Assembly: GCA_914767715.1 (NCBI GenBank)
Contig: OU612074.1
Location: forward strand, 23,238,062 to 23,298,061
Direction of reading: 5' to 3'
Length of the DNA: 60,000 bases
Source: Membranipora membranacea
Taxonomy: Eukaryota > Bryozoa > Gymnolaemata > Cheilostomatida > Membraniporidae
Part shown: positions 45,246 to 58,092 of the stretch, in pieces
Position numbering within the stretch: position 1 is the first letter of the stretch
Layout: each line of letters opens with the position of its first letter
Notes under the pieces: generated by a model
Database searches by the model: none
What the model was told of the DNA's origin: nothing
The model's input: the letters and a program-made list of their open reading frames with translations, nothing else
Made by a program: the position numbers and the translations under genes

Positions 45246-48200
45246 TCACGAGACACTACTCGGAGTATGGACCTGCTGTTGAGCCTCTAGTCTCGGGTTA
45301 TATCGAGTCGGTCTCCAGATGAGAGGAGTGGCTGGTCTCCAGGCCTCCAGATCCATCACCAACCTCTCATTCTCTGAATGCTGTCTCTCCTTCTCCTTCT
45401 CTGTGAACGTTTTACTGGAGAAAAGAAACAGAAACAAGTTAAATTTCCTTATTGCAAACTCAGACGAGCAATAGATGACTTTCTGTTGTGGAAGTCAAAC
45501 AGAATCCATAGAGTGGTGCTTTGTGAGAGCGCAGATATCCCAGCTGTACTTTGGCCAAGCATGTCCAAAATCAGTATGCTGAACCTAAAATTAACTAAGC
45601 CGTAGATTGCCACCAGAAATATATCTGAAAAGATACACTAACCAACTCAATAAGTTGTTTAAACTTCTATGTCGATGTGTAAATAATATAATACTTGTCT
45701 TTTCTACATCAAGGAGGGCACAACTCCTAATGGAAAATAAATCGCCGTTTGCTTCTCATAAAAATACATTTGATCAAATAAATACATGTAGTCTAATAGT
45801 ACTACAGTAGAAATTGTCTACTGAGCAAGAAAGACGAAATTAATCTCAATCAGTATCTGGCTCTATGATGTAGCTTGTGTAAAGTGCGGCAAACACTGGC
45901 TCTATAAAATGACTTGCATTACAAATTATTTAGCAGTTCTGCAAGGAAAACCTGGATAATTTGTTGTAGACGGGTGCTTTAAGACTCATAAGACGTATTT
46001 TGGGGCAGTCTTGAGATTTTGTACGCAGTCTTAAAGCCTTATTCATAGACCCAGATCTCTTCCCACAACAAAACAAAGGACTTTGATGGCTATCAATACA
46101 CTCTTAACTTTTTTTTTCATGGAACTAAAGTTATGTACCTTTCAGGCCTGGTTTACTTTTGTAATGTAGTATATGTATAACTATACTTACTATCTCCTGA
46201 GAGGCTCTACTAGAGGTATATATGTATCACTCATATCTCTAGCTCTGCCGCTGTATCAAATATAATAATAAATGTTTATAGCGATTTTAAAAGATGTGAC
46301 TGCCAAACAGTAGGTAGTCAAGGGATCTCATTGTATATGATTACATTGCAATGTGAAAAGGTCAGGGATAATTATACAGCTCAATTTTGATACAGAGAAC
46401 CGTTGATACGAGCAGACCAACAGGTAGAGGGATTGTATGTGTAATTACAAAAAGTAACATGTAGTAGATAGAGACTGAGCTAGATTCAAATACGGTATGC
46501 ATTGGAGTTTGCTAGTGACAGTGATAACTTAGCAGTTAGTACCATTGTCACGCCGCCACTAGTACTACTACAACAACACAAGTAGCCGCGGTGCAAGGCT
46601 AACTCTAATGACTTTACTTCTGTGTGGTTGTGTAGTGTATTATATGGTACACTAACATACCTGAAGTTAGCCAGTGGTAGAGTTGATCCATGTTTATGGA
46701 AGTCTGATGAGTATTCAGGTGATTGATAGGATTTATCACCTCGTGATGCTTCTGGTAATCCATTTCTCTGACTCCTTACTGTAGAGAGGAGAAAGCGTAT
46801 GACAATAATAAAAATGACAGGTACAACAATATCGTGAGCCACCAGTCAGACATCCTCAAATTAAGGGAGCCCGTATCTCTGCATATAGATCAATATACCT
46901 GTTCTTGCAGGTTGAGGAGTATTTTATTACTTTACTATATGCTAGCAAATATGTATTGGCAATAAAACCGATTATTATTCACATGGGCCTATCGTAATCT
47001 GAATATGGTGACAAAATAATAAAATATTGTCATACTTGTGATGAAAACCAAGTTGCTTTTTGTGATAATATACAACATGACAAACTGAGAGCAAATTGGC
47101 GCATTCATTGCAGCCTCGCCCTTAAGGCACACTATTTCGCCGCCACGATGTGGTGAGTGATCAACCATTGGGATTTTAACCAACATTTTTAACCAACATG
47201 CTCGAACCTGTCCTATATTTCTAGCTCCATGCCTGAGCAAATTTTAGGGTTCAAGGCTCACAGCATCTGCTTAGGTTTTCTCAAAAAAGTTCCTGAAGAT
47301 TTTGCTGTAACCTCAGGCCATTTACTATAGTCTAAGACAAGTATCCGGCAGGTGCGCAACAAAATCATAAAATTTCCATTCCCAATGCGCATAAAAAATC
47401 TTCTTACACAAAATAACCCTCAGTCTCCCACAAAACCATTTATTCTGTATTCTATTTTTCTGTCATATATGATAATATAATGACTTACTGACATGAGGCC
47501 GCTGTTTGACAGAGTTGTAATCTACTGATGTCATGACGTGACGATGTGTTCCGCTCCAGTGGCAGGCTTTACCTTTATCACAATCCTTCATAATATCCCA
47601 CTCATTGAGAGACTCCTTGTTATGTCCTGACAGAATGAGAGCAAGCACAGAGTTAGGGATCACAAGGGGAGGTAACTCCAAGTTATGGTAATATATAACA
47701 AGGAAAACGTAGTAAACACCTCGATCTCAACATCCTAGCACAGCCCTGATGTTCGAATATGAAATACACATGTGGAAAATGCGACCTAAAGTTAACTACA
47801 TGTTTGAGAACATAATATGATAATAGAGATAGCTTCTACTAAACTATCATATCACGGGGCAACACAACAAGGTGAAGGGCAGCAATGTGGAGGGCAACAT
47901 AGACAACTCGACAACAAAAATAGCCGAGCGATTGCAGTTCAATTTGAGTTCAACAGGAAATGGTCAATCAAAGCATCATGCAGTGATGAGGTAAGGTTTA
48001 TACAGGTACGGAAGGGACGGGGCGGGGGGAGGGCGGGGGGGGGGGTCAGGCTATCATTCAATAACAATACGAGATCAGATTATGAAGCTAAACTATTCGC
48101 ATTCCTGCTCTTCTTAAAATCCAGCACGCTTTGAGCTTTACATAAAGACTAATTCATTCCGCAGGTGTCATTTGGGTAGAAATATACTTCCGTTAATCAG

Positions 48201-51200
48201 TGATCGATTTTGGCATGGGACTTTGTACATCTACTGTTCCCTTGACATGGATTATTACGATTATATACCATTTCACAGCATAAACTGAAGAACTTCTGGA
48301 GGCTATCTTGATTAATTATTGTAAATCCAAACTTTTCCCAGGGATGAAACGATAAACACCTACGTTCTGAGTGTCTCTTGGTGGTCCAGTTCTGGTCAGG
48401 AAAGATCTCATTGGATACTGGAAGAAAAGTGTCTGTGCACTTCACAGGTGGAAGCTTTGTCTTTCTAGTTCTGTATGATAAAACATTTAGATTTCAGTCA
48501 ATTGTATGTCCTAACCATAGTAAAGGCGGTAACCAAGAAGTGACACCCCTAGTTGTCAGAATTTAGATTTTAGGTATCAAACCTCTAGTCATGTAGTATC
48601 TGTGCAGTAGTATGTACAAGAAATCGGTTGATCACAAAAATCTTTTCTTCTTAATCCCAATTTCCTATCAAGACAAAGTGGGGATATTTGATTGGAGCGG
48701 GTATAATTGAGTATTACTTCAGGCTGTATTTCCTCGTAGGATCAGGTCGATGCCTTATAATAATGCATTGGCATGAATGGCATGCAATTGCATTGTGATA
48801 TTTTCATATATCTTCCCCTTTGCTTCCATCTATGATAAGCATGCACCTTCATTATAGAGCAGCCATTAACAGGGGCACTGGGAACCTATAAAACCCGGTA
48901 AGATTGAGACATTCGAGCAGGATATAAACTTACACAATGGGTATGTGTTTTGTTGCTGCTTTAACTTCTGCCATGGCTCTTTCTTTCTCTTTTGTGTCTT
49001 TCTCTGCAAGGTTCAAAGTGGGTACATTACGTCGGCGTGAGAACAAAGCGATCAAACACAAGTAGCTGTATGAATGTGACGGACCATGTTTAGCTGCAGC
49101 ATAAGATGTACTGTTTGCACACATTGATATATAGTAGATCCGTGTGTTTGATCAATGAAGGTTTAGTTCATTGGTTTGATACACAGCTATTATTTTAAGT
49201 AATATGCTCGTAGAAACAAGTTAGTCTAAGGATCCAAATCCCAAAATTGGGTAGATTTACTGCCACTTGGATACCAGCTTAATTAAGTAATTGAGACAGT
49301 GAAATTTTCCTTGTGGAGACTAACAATTAAAAGATCTATCCAATATACCCTTGCCTGTAGCATATTTGACTTTATGCTAATGTGCTATAAGCTACCTCAA
49401 CATAGTAGAGTCATAAACAAACCTGATAAGAAAGATGCCATGGGCTTTGATTTCTATTCAACTACTTGCAATCTACTAACCTTGTACAATGTTTTCTTCA
49501 TAAGAGATTACTCAACAAAGCACTATTAAAGTGAAACCACATTCAAGTCATACATTATCAATGTTGCTATGGAGACACATACACAAAAGCATTTGTTTAG
49601 ACTTTGTCTATTGATCACAACAAATTGTTGATCTGTTATACAATCCTATTAGCTTTGTCAAAGCAGCGGCTGGCCAATATCTAATGAATACTAGAATAGG
49701 CAATTCATAATGATCAGCGTTTCTAGCACACGTTGACCTTGAGATTTATAAGTGCCATTTAAGAGCCAGCCTTCTTCAGCCTTTACTCGGCAGTCAAAAG
49801 ACTATGGGGTTGCGGGGGGGGGGGGGGCTTGGGGGGTTGCCAAGATAAATCCAAGCTACACTAATAATTGTCTTGTATACATGTATCATTGTATTGAGTG
49901 ATGATGTATCTGCTAGTATAGATCCTCTGACGTTACTATCAGACTGTTGGTGTACGTCAGGGGTCAAGACCAAAAAGATCCCGTTAGCTGCTCGTCAACA
50001 AAGATTTGCAATTCAGTGCACTAGATAAACTAACCTATAATCATAAAGGCAGCTAGCCTGTCCTGACAAGCTTTGTTTTGGGGGGAAAAAAAAGCTATAA
50101 GAAAATACATCTATTGAGGGGTTGTAAAAGTTTCAGATGTGCTGTTCACAATGACATCAAAATGATACCATGGAAGAGCCTTATTATATCTACCTACAAC
50201 CCCTCCACTCCCCCAAACCAAAAAGACAGATTTCGGCAAACTGAGTAAAGGCTAAAAAGTCATTTACATCATTTTTATGATGAGTTGACAGCCTCTGGGT
50301 GTTTATGCAGTTTGCATTGCTCTATGCATTACACACAAATATCCAAGTGAATACAGTTCTTATTGCTACTGCTGCCAGGACACATTGTGACAAGCGGACA
50401 ACGTCTGTTACTTTTTTTGATGGTATACAGCCAAATATATAAAATTCTGAGTTGGTTCCATTGGACACAAACTAAGAAGACTTCTACTTTTATTAGTTGT
50501 TTTCATTAAACAAAGAAGTTACCTCCTCATTGTCAAAAAGAAGGCAACTCTATCAAATATATGTTTTTATTCACAAAGTATTTTCTATACCCTCCCGATG
50601 CAGCTGAAAATAATATAATATAGGTGCTGTGCGGGAGAAAGCCAACTACCGTCTGGCTAGCATCAATTAATATTGTGACATATTGTCACAAAGATTTAAT
50701 GATCCCAAGTTATAATGATAACGACCATATAGTAAGCTATTTTTTCGTTTTGGCCTTAGTTTGTTACTATCTCCGAAATGTACATGTTGTACAGGCTGTA
50801 TGGTTACAATCCCACACACTTTTCTGTCTCACAAGATCTTTATTTTTTTTTTATATATATAAACGAACAAATACTACTTTAACCGTTTTAAAGGGAGGGG
50901 CTATCTAGGGAGAAATAAATTATACTATTTATAGGGATCAACTGAGATTTCTCAGTCTGAATTAACCTTACACCTTCAGAGCAATGAGAGGGCTTAAGTA
51001 CCATTGCGCTTGAAGAATAAGGTTAGAATACCAAAGCACTCACTGAAAAGCTTTCAATCTTTCCCCTAAGGTATCTAGACTGTGGGACAGTTTTCCCGTC
51101 CAGTGTAAAAAATATCAAAATTCATAGGGGTAATTGTCATATACTGCTGGGACGTAAATCTGTATATTATATATGACTATGTATAAGTTACTTACCTTGG

Positions 51201-54200
51201 TAGAAGGTCTCGAATCGTCTGCGGATACTCTGTACACTAGAGGTAGTCAGATCCGTCTGAACCGAATACAGAGACATCAGAGAAGATCCCTGACTCTTAA
51301 TTATCTCTGAAGGAAAAGATAAGAGATTAAAGAGTTAATCTTCTCCCAATATCTGACTACGTATAGTGACTGTTCAATGTTTTGTAAGAATTTACAGTCT
51401 TCACATGTACCTGATACGATAGCTAAGTTACAATATTTCCTGTCAAAGTACGCTCTACAATTTCTGATCATGTAAACATAACATAACGTCTGTCTGCGTT
51501 TTGTCTTGCTTTATTACATGTACTATCACAGTTGAGTTGAGTTGTGTTACAATAATTCCGCTCTACAGCTTCTGATGTTTTGTTTTGATCTGAGAAACTA
51601 CAAACTTATTGATAGTCTACAATCGGCTATGATAAGCTGTTTGGATTTAATCCTGAATTGATTGATTATTTCAGGCTTGACCCTCAGGGTCAGACTGGAT
51701 TGTAAAGACACACAAAACCTGATTGATACAACTTGACAATACAGTGTTTCTTTCTCACCCCAAACAAAACATGGGACACAATGTCACATTGTAAGTTTAT
51801 GTACTGTTGAAGCAAACACACAATAATGATGGTGCAAGAGAGAAGAAGAGGAATTTTCATCAAAATATGTTTCTAAGTTGCCAGTGATGTAGGGAATGTA
51901 CCATGGAGGAGTAAATATCAGCTAGAGTTTAGTTTAGCTAGTTTAGAGATGACTTCATGTCGGCTGCCACTAAGTTTTGGTTAGCTATGGTGAGAGTCTA
52001 AATAAAGTAAACTAAACGAGTAAATTTTTTCTTTCCCTCCCTCCCTCCCTCCCTCCCTCCCTCCCTCCCTCCCTCCCTCCCTCCCTCCCTCCCTCCCTCC
52101 CTCCCTCCCTCCCTCCCTCCCTCCCTCCCTCCCTCCCTCCCTCCCTCCCTCCCTCCCTCCCTCCCTCCCTCCCTCCCTCCCTCCCTCCCTCCCTCCCTCC
52201 CTCCCTCCCTCCCTCCCTCCCTCCCTCCCTCCGATTAAGCTATTTCAAGGACCTAAGAAATGGAGAGCTTTTCCTCCTGCCAAAATTTTATATATATTCT
52301 GGTGAAAACTTTTCGACCCTAGGGTAGTAAATGAATGTTACATGCAATTTTAGAATAAATTGTTGGCAGTCAACTTCAGTTAGATGAAGTTATGGCACAA
52401 TCTGGCATTAGTCTTGCTAATATTTCTTTTGTACTCGGATGAAAGAAAGAAAAAAAATTATTTCTTTTTCTATCCCAGCGTCTAATATTTTAATAGCTGG
52501 GCTGAAAATAACATCTTACACTTAATTTCTAGAAGTTGTCAGCCCACTCTCCACCGAGTGATTCCCAGGTACCACTACTATTTCGTTCTCTACAGAACGG
52601 TATTGTAGCTGGTGTTCTTCACACTATCGGTCTTATTGGATTTCTGCTCGTTGTTCTTATGGTGCAACACATCACTTCCAATTGAGTCTTTCATTGACCA
52701 TCTGCTTTGATAATCTCTTTACGGAGCGGCACAGGTAAAAATCAAGCCCAATGTTCAAAAAACCAATAATGATGCTGTATGTAATGCAAACAAGATATTG
52801 GTATATATAATATTGGTATATAATATTGGTATATATAATAAGTTATAATGATAATCCAACAACAGCTGCGTATTTCAATTTGATGTCAGCGAAGAGTTTA
52901 GAGTTGCCCTCCCATAGTTATTTATTTAGCATGCATTGAGTTTTATTGATCGCATTGAGTTTTATTGATCGCATTTTACAAAGTTTCACATGACCATGAC
53001 ATGAATGTTATGAAGCCTTTTACTTGATTTTATTGATTATTTGCCTTGTCAGCTGCCCTTCTCTGCTGCCCTTCAGGTGCCTAGTGATAATCAACTGTTT
53101 ACAAAATACAAAACTCCCTGTACACAAAAGCAGAACTTCCCAACATTACAGAAGTTACCCTGATAGCTGTACCAGATACACAAACATACAGTGTATGGGA
53201 GAAGGGAGTAATAACATCTGACAAATACTCGACTTCTGCTTATTAAATTTTAATCATAACAGGGGTAACAGGAGGTGTCTTACTCTCCGATTCAGGATGA
53301 TGAAGCCTCCTCACAAAAATTCAAGTGACCCAGCTACACAACTCAGAGAAGGCGATGTAAAACATGTCCCTGATCTAGACAACGTTAGAAATTAAACTAT
53401 ATCTTTCTCAATATATGTTCCTCAGTACTACATACCATTTGGCAATCTCCCACACCCAGAAACGCTCACAAAGTTGTTTTCTGTTTTATGAGACTTTTTG
53501 ACAACTTAGCAATATTATGTTGAGTAAAAAACTTGCACAACATTCCAATGTTATCAAACCTTAACGTCCCTTGGTGGGAGTTCAGATCTGCAATAACATA
53601 TACAAGAAAAAGAACATCCTGTGTCTTTCAAGTAAAGCAGTACCAGTACCGCTACCGCTACCATATAGTAACACATTGCAAGGGTATCGTCGTCTGGCCA
53701 TATACTGCCGATTCTTTACTGTATAAGATCTCACCTGGATGAGGGGAGAGTCGCCTAGTCCGAGATATTATATTACTCTGAGCAGGTTTTGGTCTCACAA
53801 CTCTGCGATGTGAGACGGGATTCCTCGAGACGGCAGCACCTGGTATAACCATCTTGTTATATCTCTGCATGAAAAAAAGTTCTAATTGACTTTGACCACA
53901 AGCCATCAGGTCTGAGATATTCTTCTTTTAATTTGCTACTGCAGAATAAGTTAGTTTATTGTCAGTTTCACGCCACCTAGTCTTACCTGTTTACCAGCGG
54001 ACTTATCCGCGGAGATTGGAGATTGGGATACGAATGCTTGATTGATATATCAAGGACAGCAGCAATAAGACAAGGCTTGAAAACTTCATAATAACATGGC
54101 ATTTCTCCAATAGTAGACAAGGCAAATAAAATGACTCACCTGATCAGCAGATTCTGAGAAAAAAACTGCTGTGGGTCGATTGATCCTTGGTTGACTTACT

Positions 54201-54204
54201 GAAG
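45246..54204 (-). CDS. Unrecognised multi-exon gene, charged intracellular-type protein (5' end open)
   Basis: Nine exons join with matching phases and canonical GT-AG sites: 54140-54204, 53735-53864, 51196-51306, 48934-49003, 48360-48391, 47489-47626, 46661-46778, 46191-46250 and 45246-45414 (stop TGA at 45246-45248). They give 296 residues with no stop. Landmarks in order: NRPTAVFFSESADQRYNK, NPVSHRRVVRPKPAQ, SLMSLYSVQTDL, RRRFETFYQEKDTKEKERA, LNEWDIMKDCDKGKACHW, SSDFHKHGSTLPLANF, KEKERQHSENERLV and WRPATPLIWRPTRYN. It is rich in Arg, Lys, Ser and Pro, with no signal peptide or membrane helix in the seen part, and a short charged segment that might form a helix. The 32-nt exon 48360-48391 is the weakest: its acceptor was chosen because only it keeps the frame. 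No family was recognised and no function is proposed. The start codon lies further right. Confidence 0.72.
48005..48045 (+). repeat. G-rich intronic tract
   Basis: Runs of 3-11 G separated by single A or C could form a G-quadruplex. It lies in an intron of the minus-strand gene 45246-54204 and explains the Gly-rich plus-strand open frame at 47817-48134. Confidence 0.6.
49814..49836 (+). repeat. Poly-G run
   Basis: Fourteen consecutive G, then CTT-G6. Intronic. Length is likely unreliable in sequencing. Confidence 0.8.
52034..52232. repeat. (TCCC)n tetranucleotide microsatellite, about 50 units
   Basis: This is about 199 bases of uninterrupted TCCC repeat in the intron between exons 53735-53864 and 51196-51306 of the minus-strand gene. 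The transcribed RNA strand reads (AGGG)n or (GGGA)n, which can stack into G-quadruplexes. Confidence 0.97.
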
Positions 54205-55604
54205 CTGCAAAGATAACCGCTAAGTTATCCTTAAAGATTATTAAGTGTGACCTCGCGCTGTCGACAGGACATGCCGTGATGTCACATAATACATACAGCA
54301 GGTCTTCTTATTGTCACCTTGTATTGTTACAAGTAAAGTTTGGTCATCTGGTTTTTTGGAAGGGTTCTATTATCCTTGGTCTAACTAATCTAGACCTGCA
54401 TCCAAGCAAAGAGAGCACAACTTCTGGAATAATTTATAATTCATTGTCAGATTTTTCTGATTTTCTCTTACTGCATATGAGAACATAAGCCAAACCAAAC
54501 ATCTTCACAGATATTTGATGTAAGGCAATTTTCTTATCAAAATCAGTACAGGATAACAAAAACAACATATCAAAATGTCAAGTTTTCCCGCCATTCAAAA
54601 ATGTTATTATGTACATTAACATTTTTACTGGTACCAAGCAATATAGAAACCCCTAACCATACATACAAGGTTGATTCATTTCTAAAGCTTTTCCTAGCCT
54701 TACAAAATGACCCATGGCCATGGTTAAGATACTCTATCCCGGCATTTACTATTGCTGCCTTGATCATCTCGCCAGCTTAATAGACCATATCTTAATTTAA
54801 TATTGTGTTATATTACCTGTCAAATAGTTGATGCATTATATTATCCCGCTTTACATTCATTTTCCTGAAATACCAGGCAAGAATTGAATTGCATGAATAG
54901 ATAGCTGACTCTTATGACTCTTAGTCACTGTTTGGGTCATGCTAGCACTAAGATAAAATATCCAGACAAATTAATAGATAATACTCAAAAGTTTGTCAAC
55001 AAGGTACACCGATCAACAACTCAGTGGATTAGTTATTCACCATTTAGTCATGATGTTTCGCGGTCGAATACTCTTAGTCAATAATGGATGCGTTGGTGTC
55101 GCCTACCTTGATTTGTAGTCACTTACATGACTTCAGCAATGAACAATTGTAATTAGCTGCCTCTTGTTTCTCATGTAGGAATTTTCGGATAATCAATTTA
55201 TGAATCCGTCATACCTACCCCTACATTGTGTTAATAATTGGAGAGTAGTGCCTTTTGTAGCTCAGCTACTCAGTTACTGCCCCCACAAATTACGTGTAGG
55301 TTTAACAATTAGACCGTTACTTATGAGATTTTCCTTTGATGTTTGGTCCTTCAGTCTGGACGGGTGAGAAGAGAGGCTGGGTGATCACCAATTCACTACC
55401 GGTATGCTGCCTTGCAAATAATTTTTTTTAAATACGTGGCCTAAGTTATTTAGCAATGGCACGTTTGCAAAAAAATCCCTAGGATCTCAGACTATGAAAT
55501 ATGAAAATTGTTAGTTATAAAACCCGCTGACCGGGTTGTTTTCGGAGGTAAGGCAGCGGATTATATAGAACAAACTAGCTGCCCAGAGCCACTCAAATAC
55601 TCAC

Positions 55605-58092
55605 TTAGTGTGAAATCTGATACCTTATCAGCTGTTTGAAGTACTGAGTGAGGTCAGCGCTGCTTTGTTATAAGAGCTAGATAGTAAACTTGAGTGATAT
55701 AACTTTAATTTACTTTTTTTATTATTCATAAATACTAAATAAATTGTGGCATCTCAAGTTTTCACCCAACACATTAGCTTTATTTATGCAAACATATGTA
55801 TGTAAATAACAGTAAATATTGTTTTATCGTGTGCGTGCGTATTTCACACATAGATAACGAAAATGTGAAGCTGCTGTAGTCAACCTCAGGTTACTTTTAT
55901 TTGAATGATGTCCTCCAAAAAACACAAAAATATGCTTACGTATGAATAGCCACAGAGTATAACAAACTTTTCTCACTCCCAACGCATTCTCAAGACCAAT
56001 TATTCTTGATTAAATCTCAAATACATACGTCATCCTCAATGTTCTGTTCTGTTCTGATGGAATATTTGCACCTACACAATTTTTCACTCATATAATCCCT
56101 GTTTGTGGCAAAACAGAGGTTGGGATGCCCCTAAAAAGGGATACAAGTTTCCCGAAATCCTGATACTGAGAGTGTGGTACATCCTAGAAAACTAGAATGC
56201 ATCCTAGAGGTGAGGCCATAGTGAACTCCTGAACTTGAGTGGGCAGCGAGCTGCCAGAAACTGAATCAGGCACTAATCAGCCATTGACAGTGACACTTTG
56301 ATCTTAGCCAATATAATTCTTTATGCATTCAATTTTTATCAGTGATCTAGACATGAGTGATACGAAGTGGTATGACACGACAAGTGACGATGATATGATG
56401 TGCAATTAAAAATGGGACCTTAAAAGGAACTGAAGGAGGTATGAGGGCAATGCTCTGTCTGTCGACTCAAACATATACAAATAATTCCTTCGATCTTCCA
56501 AACAAGTTGATTGGTGCAGGAGACGAAGGTTACACTTAATCCAAGCCGGTAGATTTTCCTCCCTCTGACAACTGAATGAATCTCTTACACACTTACCATG
56601 TCAATTTGATTCCAAAGCGGTTTGACAGCGGTATCCTAAACCAATCCTACAGAGATAATTGTCATTAAACAAAAAACATTAAGATAGTTTCATGACTTGT
56701 TGATCTTAACTTTATGATATGTTAAAATTTTAATTTAAATCATAAAACCATTTCTCTCATAATAATTACAAATACTTATTCCATCAGCGAAGTTGAAACG
56801 AGACTTAGTAATATGATATTTATTATATCAAACGGCTATCTATCGGCGCAATTGAAATTAAAGTGAAGAATGGCATGATTGGGTACCATCTGACAACATT
56901 CCATTTACAGTGTGTATGGAAAAATAACATTAGTTGCCTTGATGAATTTCTGCTCAAAGAATAAACTGTTGTTCCAAAAAATATACAAACAACTTAATTA
57001 AGTCAAGAGTAGGCCAGCGGGCATGTCCCTAAGAGTCTGAACTTGTGTTTTCGCTATTGGGATACTTCTCATTGTGATTTAGCCAGGTTTTCTCAGAACT
57101 CAAATTGTTTGACTGCTATTGTGTGCTTTGTTGTCTAAGAATAACAAGGCTTTTGGCAGCACAAAATAGGGTATACTTTAAAGGAATAGCTCGTTCTCCG
57201 CAATAAAAATTTGCCTCCTAATTTTGCAGCCATAATTTTCATAGCCAGTACCGATTGTTGACCCTTGTGACATTGTATCCATTTTGCTTGTTATATAACA
57301 AACAGGTAATGGGATTGACAAAGTATCCAGCTCATTAATAATAATGACCAAATTTATTGATTGTCTTTTCACTCAAACCTGATATTAAAGGCAAAAGGTG
57401 GATAGCACTCCTGATAAACATAGAATATTGTTTTATTATTGATTTTAGAGACATTGTCATGTAAAGCTGCTACTGCCGCAGCTGCCTTTGTTTGTCATAG
57501 CTTGTCTCATATCACATTGTTGAGAAATTAAGACAATCAAAGTCAGTGGAAGTAAAGCCTTCGAGGGTTCATAACCAGTTACAGGAGTCTCGCAAAGAAT
57601 AAATCAGACTATCTCTGCTCGTGTTTGTGAGGACACTTTCTACAGAGGAAAAATTATAAATTTATCAAATAAAATATCTTTTTAAATCTTCATTTAAAAT
57701 ACGCTTGTGGTACAAGGATATTACCTATACTGGAGATATCTCTCGGCTGAGCTGCCTAACCGTAGCTGTTGGATTAAGAATTTAATTATTGAAAAGAAAG
57801 TCTACATTGAAGGTAAGAGATATTTCCTTTTTCAGGCATTCGAATAAATTAACTGGTAGCTAAGTATGAAGCTTGGACACCAAAATTACGAGGAAGGTAT
57901 TTTCTCAAATATAAAAAATAAATTCTTGTTTTTTGTCTCTCAGTTTTATCACCGATGATAACTTTTTGCGGTACCCTGATAGTGGTAGAGACACGGGTAT
58001 CAGAAAGTTATGACATTTGTATACACCATTGGGAAGCCGTAGAGATACTGGCTGTTATATCACTTTCCTGTTCTCCCGCTGTTTTTGGCTGC
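55605..58092 (-). CDS. Two candidate upstream exons of the gene at 45246-54204
   Basis: Exon 55605-55631 (27 nt, DKVSDFTL) has AAACAG before it and GTGAGT after it, and is phase 1-1, exactly what the exon at 54140 needs. Exon 58025-58092 (68 nt) has ATAG before it, is open through AGEQESDITASISTASQW, and ends in phase 1 at a weaker GTATAC donor. Together they would extend the protein by about 32 residues. They are supported only by splice signals and phase. No start codon is included. Confidence 0.3.

Noticed and set aside
47817-48134. Plus-strand 105-residue open frame with a Gly-rich stretch
   Set aside because: It lies in an intron of the minus-strand gene, spans a G-rich tract, and has no recognisable domain.
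56597-56646. Candidate 50-nt minus-strand exon with good acceptor and GTAAGT donor
   Set aside because: None of its open phases joins to the exons at 55605 or 54140 without a stop; it could only be untranslated.
57728-57766. Candidate minus-strand exon with AACAG acceptor and GTAATA donor
   Set aside because: Its open frame ends in a phase that does not fit the next exons.
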